Below are positions 55,239 to 63,506 of a stretch of DNA of 64,000 nt, one piece after another (position 1 is the stretch's first letter; each line of letters starts with the position of its first letter). The notes under the pieces are model-generated. The model saw only the letters and a program-made list of their open reading frames with translations, was not told the DNA's origin and did not search any database. Origin of the DNA: Methylobacterium bullatum (GTDB lineage Bacteria > Pseudomonadota > Alphaproteobacteria > Rhizobiales > Beijerinckiaceae); contig LR743504.1 of NCBI GenBank assembly GCA_902712845.1, positions 718,001 to 782,000 of the forward strand, written 5' to 3'. A program made the position numbers and the translations under genes.

Positions 55239-56402
55239 TTGACCGTCACCCAGCTGACCCACCACGACCTCGACGGCTACGGGGCCTCGACCATCGTCGG
55301 TGCCTTCCTCGACGTGTCGCGGATCGTCCATATCCCGCGCTATGCCGATGTCGGCCCGGTGGTCGACGCGGAACTGAAGCGGCTTTCCCGCGCCCAGGCG
55401 CCCGAATGCCTGATCATGACGGATCTCGGCCTGGAGGCCGTGGCCGTCACCTTCATCACCCGGTTCACTTCCATGAACCTGCGTCGCGACGAGGCCGCGC
55501 GGCACCGGCTGATCGTGCTCGACCACCATGCCTCCTCCCTTGACCAGCTGCGCGAGCAGGGCCTCACCCTTGCGCCGGTGCCGGAGAGACCCGGACTCAC
55601 CAAGGTCGAACTCTCCGACCCGAACGTGATCGTCCTCATCGACGAGGACCGCTGCGCCACCCGCCTCGCCTACGAGCATCGTGAGCTCTACGCCTCACGC
55701 GACGTCGAGGGCGAGACGACCGAGGAACTCGAGACGCTTGTCGCCGCCGTCGATGCCCTCGACCTATGGAAGAAGGAGCGCCCGACCTTCCGGGGCGGCC
55801 TCGCCCTGGACGAGATCTTCTGGGACAACGTCGCGACCCTGATCCCCGTGGGCCATCCCTGGCATGACCGCTTCATCAGCGCGATGCTGCGGGCGGTCTC
55901 CGCCCAGTTGCGCGACGGGGCATCGCCGGCCCGCGTCGAGGCCGAGATCGCCGCGACCCGGCGTCGCCTCGTGGATGCGCTCCTGGCCGACGAGCCCCAG
56001 GACGACCCGACCCTCACCACCCGCATGCGGATGGCCCGGGCGCTCGCCCGGTCGGATGCCCTGTTCCAGCGGCTCTCGGATGGGACGCTGCTCTCCTTCG
56101 GCCTCGATTCCGGCATGTTCCAGCGCGTGTCCGACCTCGTGATGGAGGGCGGCAGGGCGACCCGCGTCGTCAATGTCCAGCGCACGGGTTCGCTGTCGTT
56201 CCGCTCGAACAACGAAACGGCGCTGGACGGCGCGCGGAAGTTCCGTGGCGGCGGCCACAAGGATGCGGCCGGCGGCAAGCTCAATGCCGGTTCGGCCTTC
56301 TCCCTGGCCGATGCCGTCTCCCAGGTGGAGCCGGTGCTCAACCCGCCCCAGCCCGATCCGGCCTCCAGCCCCTTCGCGGCGCTCAAGGCCTGGAAGGGCT
56401 GA
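55239..56402 (+). CDS. DHH-family phosphoesterase
   Basis: 387 residues from TTG 55239, which has GAGGA 7 nt upstream; GTG 55167 is an alternative. The DHH domain shows THHDLDGYGA, LIMTDLG and the naming motif VLDHHAS; the C-terminal DHHA1 domain has KFRGGGHKDAAGG. Members cleave phosphodiesters such as nano-RNA, pAp or cyclic dinucleotides; the exact substrate is not determined. A second His/Asp centre (LVAAVDALDLW) is present. Downstream of the channel gene, same strand, 118 nt. Confidence 0.8.
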   Translation: MTVTQLTHHDLDGYGASTIVGAFLDVSRIVHIPRYADVGPVVDAELKRLSRAQAPECLIMTDLGLEAVAVTFITRFTSMNLRRDEAARHRLIVLDHHASSLDQLREQGLTLAPVPERPGLTKVELSDPNVIVLIDEDRCATRLAYEHRELYASRDVEGETTEELETLVAAVDALDLWKKERPTFRGGLALDEIFWDNVATLIPVGHPWHDRFISAMLRAVSAQLRDGASPARVEAEIAATRRRLVDALLADEPQDDPTLTTRMRMARALARSDALFQRLSDGTLLSFGLDSGMFQRVSDLVMEGGRATRVVNVQRTGSLSFRSNNETALDGARKFRGGGHKDAAGGKLNAGSAFSLADAVSQVEPVLNPPQPDPASSPFAALKAWKG

Positions 56403-56414
56403 ACCCGCGCCCCC

Positions 56415-56972
56415 TCAGCCGACCTTGCCCGTGGTGAGCACGCCGCGGGCCGCCGCCAGCACCTCCTCGCTGAGCTCGTCGTCGTCGATGGCGCGGGCCA
56501 GGGCGACGGCTCCGATCATGAGCGACAGGCTCGCCAGGGCCCGCTGCCGCCGCCGCTTCGCCAGGGCCGCGGGAAGCAGGCCGGTCATGCGCTCGATCAG
56601 GTCGCGGGCACCGTAGAGGAACCGCGCCCGCAACGGAGAACCGGGCGCCTCGCGCGACACGTCGTTGACCATGGCCGCCAGCGGACAGCCGACGCCTGGG
56701 TTCCGAACGTGGCCGAGGGTCAGGTAACTCGCCATCCAGCCGTCGAGATCGTCAGGGCGCCAGTTCTGATTGGCGGCCAGATCGAACGCCTCGACCGCCA
56801 GTGCCTCCTTGCTGGCAAATTGACCGTAGAAGCCGCCATGCGTCAGGCCCGCCGAGGCCATGATGTCGGCGACGCCAACGCCGTGCAGCCCACGCTCGCG
56901 GAACAGGGCGGCGGCGACCTCCACCACCCGTTGCCGGTTCAGCTTGGCCTGCGCCTGTGAAACCTTTGGCAC
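56415..56972 (-). CDS. TetR-family transcriptional regulator
   Basis: 185 residues, GTG start at 56972 with a strong AGGAGGAT before it. HTH of the TetR/AcrR type ~12-58 (VVEVAAALFRERGLHGVGVA, then GLTHGGFYGQFASKEAL with the HGGFYGHF-like motif of the YxaF/LmrA-like branch). The C-terminal domain contains a conserved Cys (VGCPLAAMVNDVSRE), as in redox- or aldehyde-sensing relatives. Located 122 bp after the monooxygenase gene on the same strand; likely controls it and itself (inference). Confidence 0.85.
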   Translation of the reverse strand: MPKVSQAQAKLNRQRVVEVAAALFRERGLHGVGVADIMASAGLTHGGFYGQFASKEALAVEAFDLAANQNWRPDDLDGWMASYLTLGHVRNPGVGCPLAAMVNDVSREAPGSPLRARFLYGARDLIERMTGLLPAALAKRRRQRALASLSLMIGAVALARAIDDDELSEEVLAAARGVLTTGKVG

Positions 56973-57094
56973 GGTGAGATCCTCCTGCTTGACCTCCTAC
57001 CATATAGATGATCGGCCTCATGCAAAAGGGGGCATCGCGACGGCGATCCGAGACGGACGATGAGGGTCGCACCTCACCCTCCCGTGCCGCGGGC

Positions 57095-58138
57095 TCACCG
57101 CACGCGCGGCAGGATCTGCTCGGCGAAGCGCCGCATCTCGGCCTCGAACGGTTGGAACTGCAGCATGAACAGGTCGATGCCCACGTCATGAAAGGCGCGG
57201 ATGCGCGCGGCGACGGTCTCGTAGCTGCCCACGAGCCCGGCCGCCGTGCCGCCATTGGTGCCGACATGCTCGGTCGCGGCCGCATCGGTCTTGGCGAACA
57301 TCACGCTCGCGGCATCGGTCCGGGCTCTCGTGGCATTCCGTAGGCCCTCGTCGCGCCGGGCCAGGGCGAGGAGCCGGGCATGCTCCGCCTGCGCCTCGGC
57401 ATCCGTCTCGCGGGCGATCACGAAGGCCGACAGGCCGTAGCGCAGGGGCGCGTTGGCGGCGGGCCGGCGCGCCACGTCCGCGATCAGGGCTGTGACGTCG
57501 TCGAGGGGCTGTCCGTTGATGAACCAGACATCCGCCCGCTCCGCCGCCAGGGCGCGGGCCGGCTCGGATTCGCCGCCGAGATAGATCGTCGGCCGAGGCC
57601 GGAAGGTCCCGGCCGGGCGCAACCGGTAATCCTCGACCTGGAAATGCCGGCCCGCATGGGTGACGCGCTCGCCCCGCATCAGTCGGTCCACGAGGCCGAT
57701 CCATTCCTGGCCATAGGCGTAGCGGTCGTCATGGGCCGGAAAGGGCAGGCCCGCCCGCTCGAACTCGGCCTTGTTCCAGGCATTCACGAGGTTGAGGGCG
57801 AAGCGACCCTCGCTCACATGCTCGATCTGCAGGGCCATCTTGGCAAGCACGACCGGATGGTAGAGCCCGGGCTTGATCGCCGCGATGATCTCAATGCGAC
57901 GGGTCAGGGCGGCGAGCGCGGCGGAGGCCGTCCAGGCTTCCAGCTGGTCGCGCTCGTCGTCGTAAGGGTTCGCCGTGTGCTGGGCCACAAGGACCGAGTC
58001 GAAGCCGAGCGCCTCGGCCTCCAGCACCAGGGCCCGGTTGCGCGCCCAGCTGGCATCGTCCGGCTCGTCCGGATCGTGGTGGGACGCGCGCGAGCCGTGG
58101 ACGGCCGCCCAGATTCCGAAGCGGGGTGTGTCGCTCAT
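57095..58138 (-). CDS. LLM-class flavin-dependent monooxygenase (SsuD-like)
   Basis: 347 residues, bacterial luciferase-like TIM barrel. Signature parts: EALGFDSVLVAQHT, IKPGLYHPVVLAKM, FALNLVNAWNKAEFERAG (SsuD/NtaA-type), YLGGESEPA and VGSYETVAARIRAF. It uses FMNH2 to oxidise a small organic, possibly a sulfonate; the flavin reductase is not in the window. ATG 58138 overlaps the stop of a 41-codon gene by 4 nt (ATGA). Followed by the TetR gene on the same strand. Confidence 0.85.
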   Translation of the reverse strand: MSDTPRFGIWAAVHGSRASHHDPDEPDDASWARNRALVLEAEALGFDSVLVAQHTANPYDDERDQLEAWTASAALAALTRRIEIIAAIKPGLYHPVVLAKMALQIEHVSEGRFALNLVNAWNKAEFERAGLPFPAHDDRYAYGQEWIGLVDRLMRGERVTHAGRHFQVEDYRLRPAGTFRPRPTIYLGGESEPARALAAERADVWFINGQPLDDVTALIADVARRPAANAPLRYGLSAFVIARETDAEAQAEHARLLALARRDEGLRNATRARTDAASVMFAKTDAAATEHVGTNGGTAAGLVGSYETVAARIRAFHDVGIDLFMLQFQPFEAEMRRFAEQILPRVR

Positions 58139-58260
58139 GGGCCTCGCCTCACCCGTTCGACGGGCGGGGCCGTATAACGCCGGTCGCTCCAGCGGACGAA
58201 GGCGTGGACCGGCGGCGGCCAGTCGGCGCCCAGCCTGGCACGCGGCGTGTCGTCGGTCAT
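58135..58260 (-). CDS. 41-residue small protein overlapping the monooxygenase gene
   Basis: Too short for routine calling. ATG 58260 with GGAG 6 nt upstream (GGAGACGACG), 41 codons with GC-rich third positions, stop TGA (58137-58135) overlapping the next ATG by 4 nt, the arrangement of translationally coupled genes. The protein is basic and Trp/Pro-containing (GADWPPPVHAFVRWSDRRYT). No family recognised. It may be a leader for coupling or a small accessory protein of the monooxygenase. Confidence 0.6.
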   Translation of the reverse strand: MTDDTPRARLGADWPPPVHAFVRWSDRRYTAPPVERVRRGP

Positions 58261-58683
58261 CGTCGTCTCCAGATCGGGGAAAGCGGTCCGGCGCGAGACG
58301 AGACCCAGCTCAAGCCACGACGAAAGCTTGGTCTCGACTGCGGGTCATCAACCCGTCCGATGAGGAATCACGTTGACGCGCCATGTCTTAGCGAGACGAG
58401 TTACACGTTCGCAAGGAAACAGTTTTTTGAATTTCAGTGCTTTCGCGGACGAATGTTTCCCGGCCCCTTGCCGGCACGCCGGCGACGCTTCCTGCCGTCG
58501 AGAGGAGCAGACGGGTCGGATGGCGCCCGGCGGCCGCAACCTCGATGACTATGCAATATCAATTGATCGTCATTCGAGCCTGCGCTCGCCGCTTCTATGT
58601 CATTCCAACCAAATGCCAGAACTCATACAAATAACACAAAAAATAATCTCGTGAAAACATGAAGAGATATGAGAGTTTCGATA
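58261..58683. other. Intergenic region, AT-rich towards its right end
   Basis: 423 bp. Short frames exist but none has codon bias, start context or similarity. From about 58540 the sequence becomes AT-rich. The part next to 58260 should hold the promoter of the small gene/monooxygenase unit. Otherwise nothing seen. Confidence 0.6.
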
Positions 58684-58836
58684 TCAGGATTGAATCAAGG
58701 ACATAGCCCCAAACACCACCACCCCGATCAGAACGACTTCCATCGCAACTCGACAGACCAAGATGACCTGGGCGGCCAAGTGATCGGCGAAATGACGGCT
58801 CGGCTCGGGCAAATGCCCCTTCTCGAAATGTTGCAT
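58684..58836 (-). CDS. Possible 50-residue single-helix membrane protein
   Basis: ATG 58836 to TGA 58684. The product begins with a polar arm (MQHFEKGHLPEPSRHFADHL) and ends in a hydrophobic stretch of about 25 residues with VILVCRVAMEVVLIGVVVFG, which would form one membrane helix. The GC content of 58690-58836 is clearly higher than the flanks, as expected for coding DNA in this genome. A Shine-Dalgarno is weak (AGGGCG about 14 nt upstream), so the call is tentative. Confidence 0.42.
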   Translation of the reverse strand: MQHFEKGHLPEPSRHFADHLAAQVILVCRVAMEVVLIGVVVFGAMSLIQS

Positions 58837-59305
58837 AGCCAATATCGCCCTGACGCAAAATTACCGACTAAATGTCATCAATCCATACACCGTTTCGTAA
58901 CCTTTTAAAAACCTGACGGGAACACACGCTTAAGTTTAATATAATAACACCACATCGTATTGGTGCATAGAGACGCCTGATGATGAGGCTATTCCACCAC
59001 TCTTATAGTCGGATCACCACGAATATGACGAGATCGAAAGCGGTTACAGGCGATCATACATCCACGAAGCGATAGATGGAACGGATATTTTACCTTCTTT
59101 TTATCAATATAACCGTGACCGGCACAGCAAGCGTCCGGTCAAAGCACACCATCAGGCCGCAACGATTTGGCAGCGATGCATTCGCGCACCCCGCGGGCGA
59201 AGAAAGCTCGGTTCAGGCTCGCCGATACGACGCGGCAAGAGGCTGGCGGTTCGGCGTTGACTGCGGATAGGAGTATCGGGGCGAGATCTATACGTATGAA
59301 CGTCT
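58837..59305. other. AT-rich gap downstream of bcsN
   Basis: 469 bp with lower GC than the genes around it, especially 58900-59130. No gene, tRNA or clear terminator for the cellulose operon is recognised. It may be a degraded or transferred segment. Confidence 0.55.
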
Positions 59306-60310
59306 TTACGGCGGCGGACGATAGGCTCGCAGGGGCAGGTCCGGAGACAGACGGTCTTCCGTTTCCACGCTTCTGGGCGCGGGTTTGGGTGCGGCCACGG
59401 GAGCCGTGGGCGCGAGGGCGGGCGCCGTATCAGTAATGTACCGCGGTGCCCCGGCGGCGGGACCGGCCGGAAGGGGCACGGTGGCGGTGCCGGCGGCGGG
59501 CTGTGGAACGGTCGGGACGCTGCGCTCCACGGCGGGCGACGGGGGCGCCCGCCAGTTGTCCTCGGCCTTCTGAGCCCGTGCGTTCGGCCGCTCCATGGCT
59601 CCGGGAGGCTGCGGATCCGCCTTTCCGGGTTTCTCGACCGCTTTCGCGGCCTGGGCGGAGGGCCTCTCGCGCCGTGGCTTTGGCGCTGGACGCGTCGACA
59701 CCCGCGCGCGCCCGCCATCGCGTCCGGCGCCGAGGGAGAGGTGCATGCGTTCGACGCCGGAGACGAGATCCGCCAGGGTCGCGGTGGCCGTCCGGCACAG
59801 GCTGACCCGGAGGGACGCCGCGCGCTCGGTGCTGCCACCGAAGAGGCTGTCGGGAGCCGATCGCCCGCCCGATCGCGGGGCGAGATCGATCCATTGCCAC
59901 GCGTAGAGGCAGTCGCTGCCCACCGCGAGGCCCACGGGGCCGTAGGCGTTCCGCTTGGGCACGGTGGATACGCGCATGACTTCGCCGGGAAAGCGCGCCA
60001 GAAGCTCCGCGGCGATCCCGAGGCGCGTCGGCTTTCCCATGGACAGGGCCGGGCCGAAGCGAGCGCCCGTATCGGTGCCGTTGCGAACGCTGATCTCGGC
60101 GTAATTGCGCGCCCCCCCGGCATAGGTGACGCGCTGGGCGTAGCCATCGCGAAACGCGGTCTGCGCCACATCCGCGATGCGGCCCGCGCCGGGGATCTCG
60201 ACCACGGATTCCGCCAGGGCCGCCCGCGTCGTGACCACCAACGGCAGGAGGATCAGGGCGGTGAAAACGCCGGATCGCGGGGCGGCTGCGGACCGATTGG
60301 AGCGGATCAT
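59306..60310 (-). CDS. bcsN: Cellulose biosynthesis protein BcsN
   Basis: 334 residues. Signal peptide ~1-33 (FTALILLPLVVTTRAALA-E). Residues ~35-180 match the BcsN family of alphaproteobacterial cellulose operons (AYGPVGLAVGSDCLYAWQWI region, two cysteines), then a ~150-residue Pro/Ala-rich tail. Role in cellulose production not understood; probably envelope. ATG 60310 overlaps the stop of the TPR gene by 4 nt. Last gene of the operon. Confidence 0.82.
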   Translation of the reverse strand: MIRSNRSAAAPRSGVFTALILLPLVVTTRAALAESVVEIPGAGRIADVAQTAFRDGYAQRVTYAGGARNYAEISVRNGTDTGARFGPALSMGKPTRLGIAAELLARFPGEVMRVSTVPKRNAYGPVGLAVGSDCLYAWQWIDLAPRSGGRSAPDSLFGGSTERAASLRVSLCRTATATLADLVSGVERMHLSLGAGRDGGRARVSTRPAPKPRRERPSAQAAKAVEKPGKADPQPPGAMERPNARAQKAEDNWRAPPSPAVERSVPTVPQPAAGTATVPLPAGPAAGAPRYITDTAPALAPTAPVAAPKPAPRSVETEDRLSPDLPLRAYRPPP

Positions 60311-62340
60311 GGACGTTGCATCGAGCTCGGCGCGGTGTCGGGGTTGTCGTAGCCGCGGTTGGCGGCCGGAGAGTTTGGCAAGGTGAAGCGGTCCGTCTCC
60401 GATGCCGCCCGTTCCTGCGGGGCACGGGTTCGCGCGGCCTGCTGGGCTCGCCACATCGTGCCCTCGCCCGGCTCCGACAGGGTGGAGGACCGTTCCGAGC
60501 CATCATAGCCCGGCATCAGGTTGAAGCCATAGCTCTCATAGGGCATCGGCCCCGCTCCGGACACCCGGCGCGCCACGAGCGGCATGGTCTTCGAGGCGGG
60601 CGGCTCCGCCAGGAAGGCCCCGTCCTGCCGATCCGCCACCACCCGCGCCAGGGACGGGGGCGCGTAGCGCAGGGGGTTCTCCGCCGGCACCGCGAGGGGG
60701 AACTCGCTGCGCTGGACCGGCAGGGGCTTGGCCTGGCCGTCCCCCGACGAATCTGGTTTGGGCACCCGGCCATAGGCGGCGGTGGTCCGGGCGGGCGCGG
60801 CCGGGTACGGGGGCGGGCGCCCCTGTGCCGGGCGCGCGCCCTGGGGCGGGGATGCGTCCGCTGTGGCCGCGCAGGCCAGGGGCGGACCGGCCGGTCCCTC
60901 GCGGAACAGGAGGTCCACCACCTTGGGGAACAGGCCGTCATAGCGGTTGACGATCGTGAGGTAGTCCTGCTTCCGCTTGAGGCGCTGCAGCGACAGGGCA
61001 TAGCCGGTCACGGCGGATTCGCTCGGCAGCCAGGCCACCGCGTGCTGGAACCACTCCAGGGCGGCCTCGAACTGGCAGGAATTGTAGGCGTACCAGCCCA
61101 GGGCCTCGGCCCCCTCCCCCGACGCCGTGGCCAGGGTCACCTTGGCGTAGCGGTTGATCCGGTCGAGGTCGATGAAGCTCGGATTGGCCTGTGTGAGCTT
61201 GCGGCCCATGAGGTCGATGAACAGGATGCTGTTGCCGACATATTTGTCCCGCCAGGCATAGGCGACCTCCTCCGCCTCCCGCAGCATCCCGAGTTCGCGC
61301 AGGGTATGAGCGAGGCCGTGGGCGATCATGGCATCGCCGCCGCGGCTGATGGCGAGCTTGAACCAGTCGAGGGCCGCACGGAACTGGCGGTGGTTGTAGG
61401 TGTACCAGCCGAGAAGCCCGGTCTGGCTCGAATCGCCGGAGGCGCGGGCATAGGCCTGGAACGCGGCCATGTCCGCCGGGCTCGGCTCCTGAGCCGGCGC
61501 GCCGTGGAGATCGGCGACGATGCGGGCACGGGTGATGTCGTTGGCAATCGCCTTGAACTCGGAACCTCCCTCGGCATCGCTGCGCCCCATGGCGACGAGC
61601 TTCTCCGCCATCGTCATCGGCAGGGTGGCCATCGCCTTCTGGATCGTGGCCAACCGCACGCCGGTGTCGCTGCTGGTGTCGAGCACGGACTTGTAGAGGG
61701 CCAGGGCCTCGGCGGTGCCCCCCTCGGAGGCCAGGGCCTCGGCGGTCGTCCAGTAGCTCTCCACGTCGCTGGGATCGAGGGCGGAGGGGTCGGCCCGGTA
61801 GAGGGCCACGATGTCCGCCGTCTTGCGCGCGGCGGTCAGGGCCTTCAGGCGGCTGCGAAAGCTCGCCCGCAGGAGCTTGCGCGACAGTTCGTCGGACGGG
61901 CGCCAGTTCGGGTCCGCCGCGCGCCTTGCCGCGATCGCCACGTCGAGGTCGTCGAAACGCCCGGCGGTGAACAGGTCCCAGAGCGGCGCCTCTTCCGGCG
62001 GGCTCGGCTGAAGGGTGTCGAGGTCGGTGGGCTCGACCCAGCCGGGATAGAGCTGCTTCAGCCGGGCGGCCTCGGCCTTCATCCGTGCCGTCTGCTTCTG
62101 CGACGCATAGTAGCGCAGGGCGCTTTCGTCGACCATGCCGGCAGCGCCGGAACTGCCGGGCGCGGCGATGATCGCGGGCGCGCGCGCCGCCTCGTCCGGG
62201 TTCTCGGTCTGCGCCGCCGCCGGGGTGACGAGGCAGAGGCCGGCGAGGGAGGCGCCGCACAGCAGCGCCATCCGTCGCGCGCGCGCCGTCGAGGAGGCGG
62301 TGGCCGGCCTTTCCCTCACGCGGATCACCGTGCCGGACAT
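60307..62340 (-). CDS. TPR/SEL1-type cellulose synthase operon protein
   Basis: 677 residues. Signal peptide ~1-43 (ending VTPAAAQ). The middle (~95-500) is an alpha-helical TPR-like array with GLLGWYTYNHRQFRAALDWF and EALGWYAYNSCQFEAALEWF as near-identical units; the C-terminal ~170 residues are disordered and Pro-rich. Comparable TPR proteins sit in alphaproteobacterial cellulose operons in place of BcsC and may scaffold export; there is no BcsC beta-barrel. Overlaps bcsZ by 16 nt upstream and bcsN by 4 nt downstream. ATG 62340. Confidence 0.75.
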   Translation of the reverse strand: MSGTVIRVRERPATASSTARARRMALLCGASLAGLCLVTPAAAQTENPDEAARAPAIIAAPGSSGAAGMVDESALRYYASQKQTARMKAEAARLKQLYPGWVEPTDLDTLQPSPPEEAPLWDLFTAGRFDDLDVAIAARRAADPNWRPSDELSRKLLRASFRSRLKALTAARKTADIVALYRADPSALDPSDVESYWTTAEALASEGGTAEALALYKSVLDTSSDTGVRLATIQKAMATLPMTMAEKLVAMGRSDAEGGSEFKAIANDITRARIVADLHGAPAQEPSPADMAAFQAYARASGDSSQTGLLGWYTYNHRQFRAALDWFKLAISRGGDAMIAHGLAHTLRELGMLREAEEVAYAWRDKYVGNSILFIDLMGRKLTQANPSFIDLDRINRYAKVTLATASGEGAEALGWYAYNSCQFEAALEWFQHAVAWLPSESAVTGYALSLQRLKRKQDYLTIVNRYDGLFPKVVDLLFREGPAGPPLACAATADASPPQGARPAQGRPPPYPAAPARTTAAYGRVPKPDSSGDGQAKPLPVQRSEFPLAVPAENPLRYAPPSLARVVADRQDGAFLAEPPASKTMPLVARRVSGAGPMPYESYGFNLMPGYDGSERSSTLSEPGEGTMWRAQQAARTRAPQERAASETDRFTLPNSPAANRGYDNPDTAPSSMQRP

Positions 62341-63506
62341 GACAGGTTCCTCATCTGCAGCGCCACCATCGACAGGAGGTGCAGCGTCGTCGGATAATAA
62401 TTCTCGTTCCCCTGCGGTCGCCCGAACCCGTCGGGCAGCGGCGTGCCCTTCCTGTCGCACAGGAGCAGCGCCGACAGGGCAGTGTAGCCGCTCTCGCTCA
62501 AGGACTCGACCGTCCGGCCGTCGGCGGTATCGACGATGGGCAGACGCTCACGGTCGGGACCCGACCAGAGGGCCACGAAGGGTTCGTAATCGGCCGGGCG
62601 CCCGACCCCCGCCCAGACCATGTAGAGCGGGATGCGGATGGCGTTGTAGGAAAACAGCGGCGGGAAGCCGTCCGCCGGACGCGGCTCGTCGCCCTTGAGG
62701 GAGATCCATTCGGTCGGGAGTTTGGCCGTGCCGAAGCGGGAGCGGCGGATCAGGTTGAGGCCGCTGGCGGTGAGGGCCGCCCAGTCGAATTCGGGGGCCA
62801 CGATGGGGAGACGGGCGAAGGCCGGGAACACCCAGTAGGAGAGGTTGATCAGCGGCCCGTCCGCGCGCTCCGCGGCGGAGAAGCCGGAGACCGCCGGCAA
62901 CAGCAGCGCCCCGTTCTTGTCCTTGAACAGGATGGTCTTGCGCGCGACCTCCACGGCCATGCGCCGCGCGGCCACCCGGTAGGAGGGCTCGTCCCAGGCC
63001 TCGGCCGCCTCCGTGAGCGCCCAGGCGACGAGGACATCGCCGTCGGAGGCATTGTTGAGGTCGGCCACGGCCGGCCGTTTGCCGGGCTCCCAGCGCCAGG
63101 CCATCAGTTCGTCGGAGCGGACCATCAGGTTGGCGCGGGTCCATCCCCACAGCCGTTCGAAGGTGACCCGGTCATTGGCGGCCACGGCGAGGAGCATGCC
63201 GTAGCCCTGCCCTTCGCTGTGGCTGATTAGGCCGTTGGCGGTGTCCACGACGCGGCCCGCCTCGGTGACGAAGCGGGACCGGTAGGAGCGCCAGAGATCG
63301 GGGTTCTTGAGCGAGTCGACGAGAACCGTCGCCTTGGCGGCTCCGGGCATGGCATCGCCTTTTGCGCTGGGGGCGCCGGGGATCGCGGTGGCGGGCGGGA
63401 CCGGCGAGGCGCCGTCCTGCGCCCTCGCGGGACCGATCCAAGGACTCACGACGGCCAGCGCGGCGCCGAGCGCCAGGCCTGAGAGGGGACGCATGGTGCG
63501 GGTCAT
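62325..63506 (-). CDS. bcsZ: GH8 endoglucanase of the cellulose operon
   Basis: 393 residues. Signal peptide ~1-29 (ending GPARA-Q). GH8 (alpha/alpha)6 domain: the catalytic acid lies in SHSEGQGYGMLLAV, the NNASDGDVLVAWAL motif is the conserved Asp region, and PPLFSYNAIRIPLYMVW is typical of BcsZ. It trims periplasmic glucan during cellulose synthesis. ATG 63506 overlaps the bcsB stop by 4 nt. The C-terminus overlaps the TPR gene by 16 nt. Confidence 0.9.
   Translation of the reverse strand: MTRTMRPLSGLALGAALAVVSPWIGPARAQDGASPVPPATAIPGAPSAKGDAMPGAAKATVLVDSLKNPDLWRSYRSRFVTEAGRVVDTANGLISHSEGQGYGMLLAVAANDRVTFERLWGWTRANLMVRSDELMAWRWEPGKRPAVADLNNASDGDVLVAWALTEAAEAWDEPSYRVAARRMAVEVARKTILFKDKNGALLLPAVSGFSAAERADGPLINLSYWVFPAFARLPIVAPEFDWAALTASGLNLIRRSRFGTAKLPTEWISLKGDEPRPADGFPPLFSYNAIRIPLYMVWAGVGRPADYEPFVALWSGPDRERLPIVDTADGRTVESLSESGYTALSALLLCDRKGTPLPDGFGRPQGNENYYPTTLHLLSMVALQMRNLSCPAR

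Noticed and set aside
58373..58654. 93-codon plus-strand frame in the 58 kb gap
   Set aside because: No ribosome site, mixed composition, no recognisable feature in the product.
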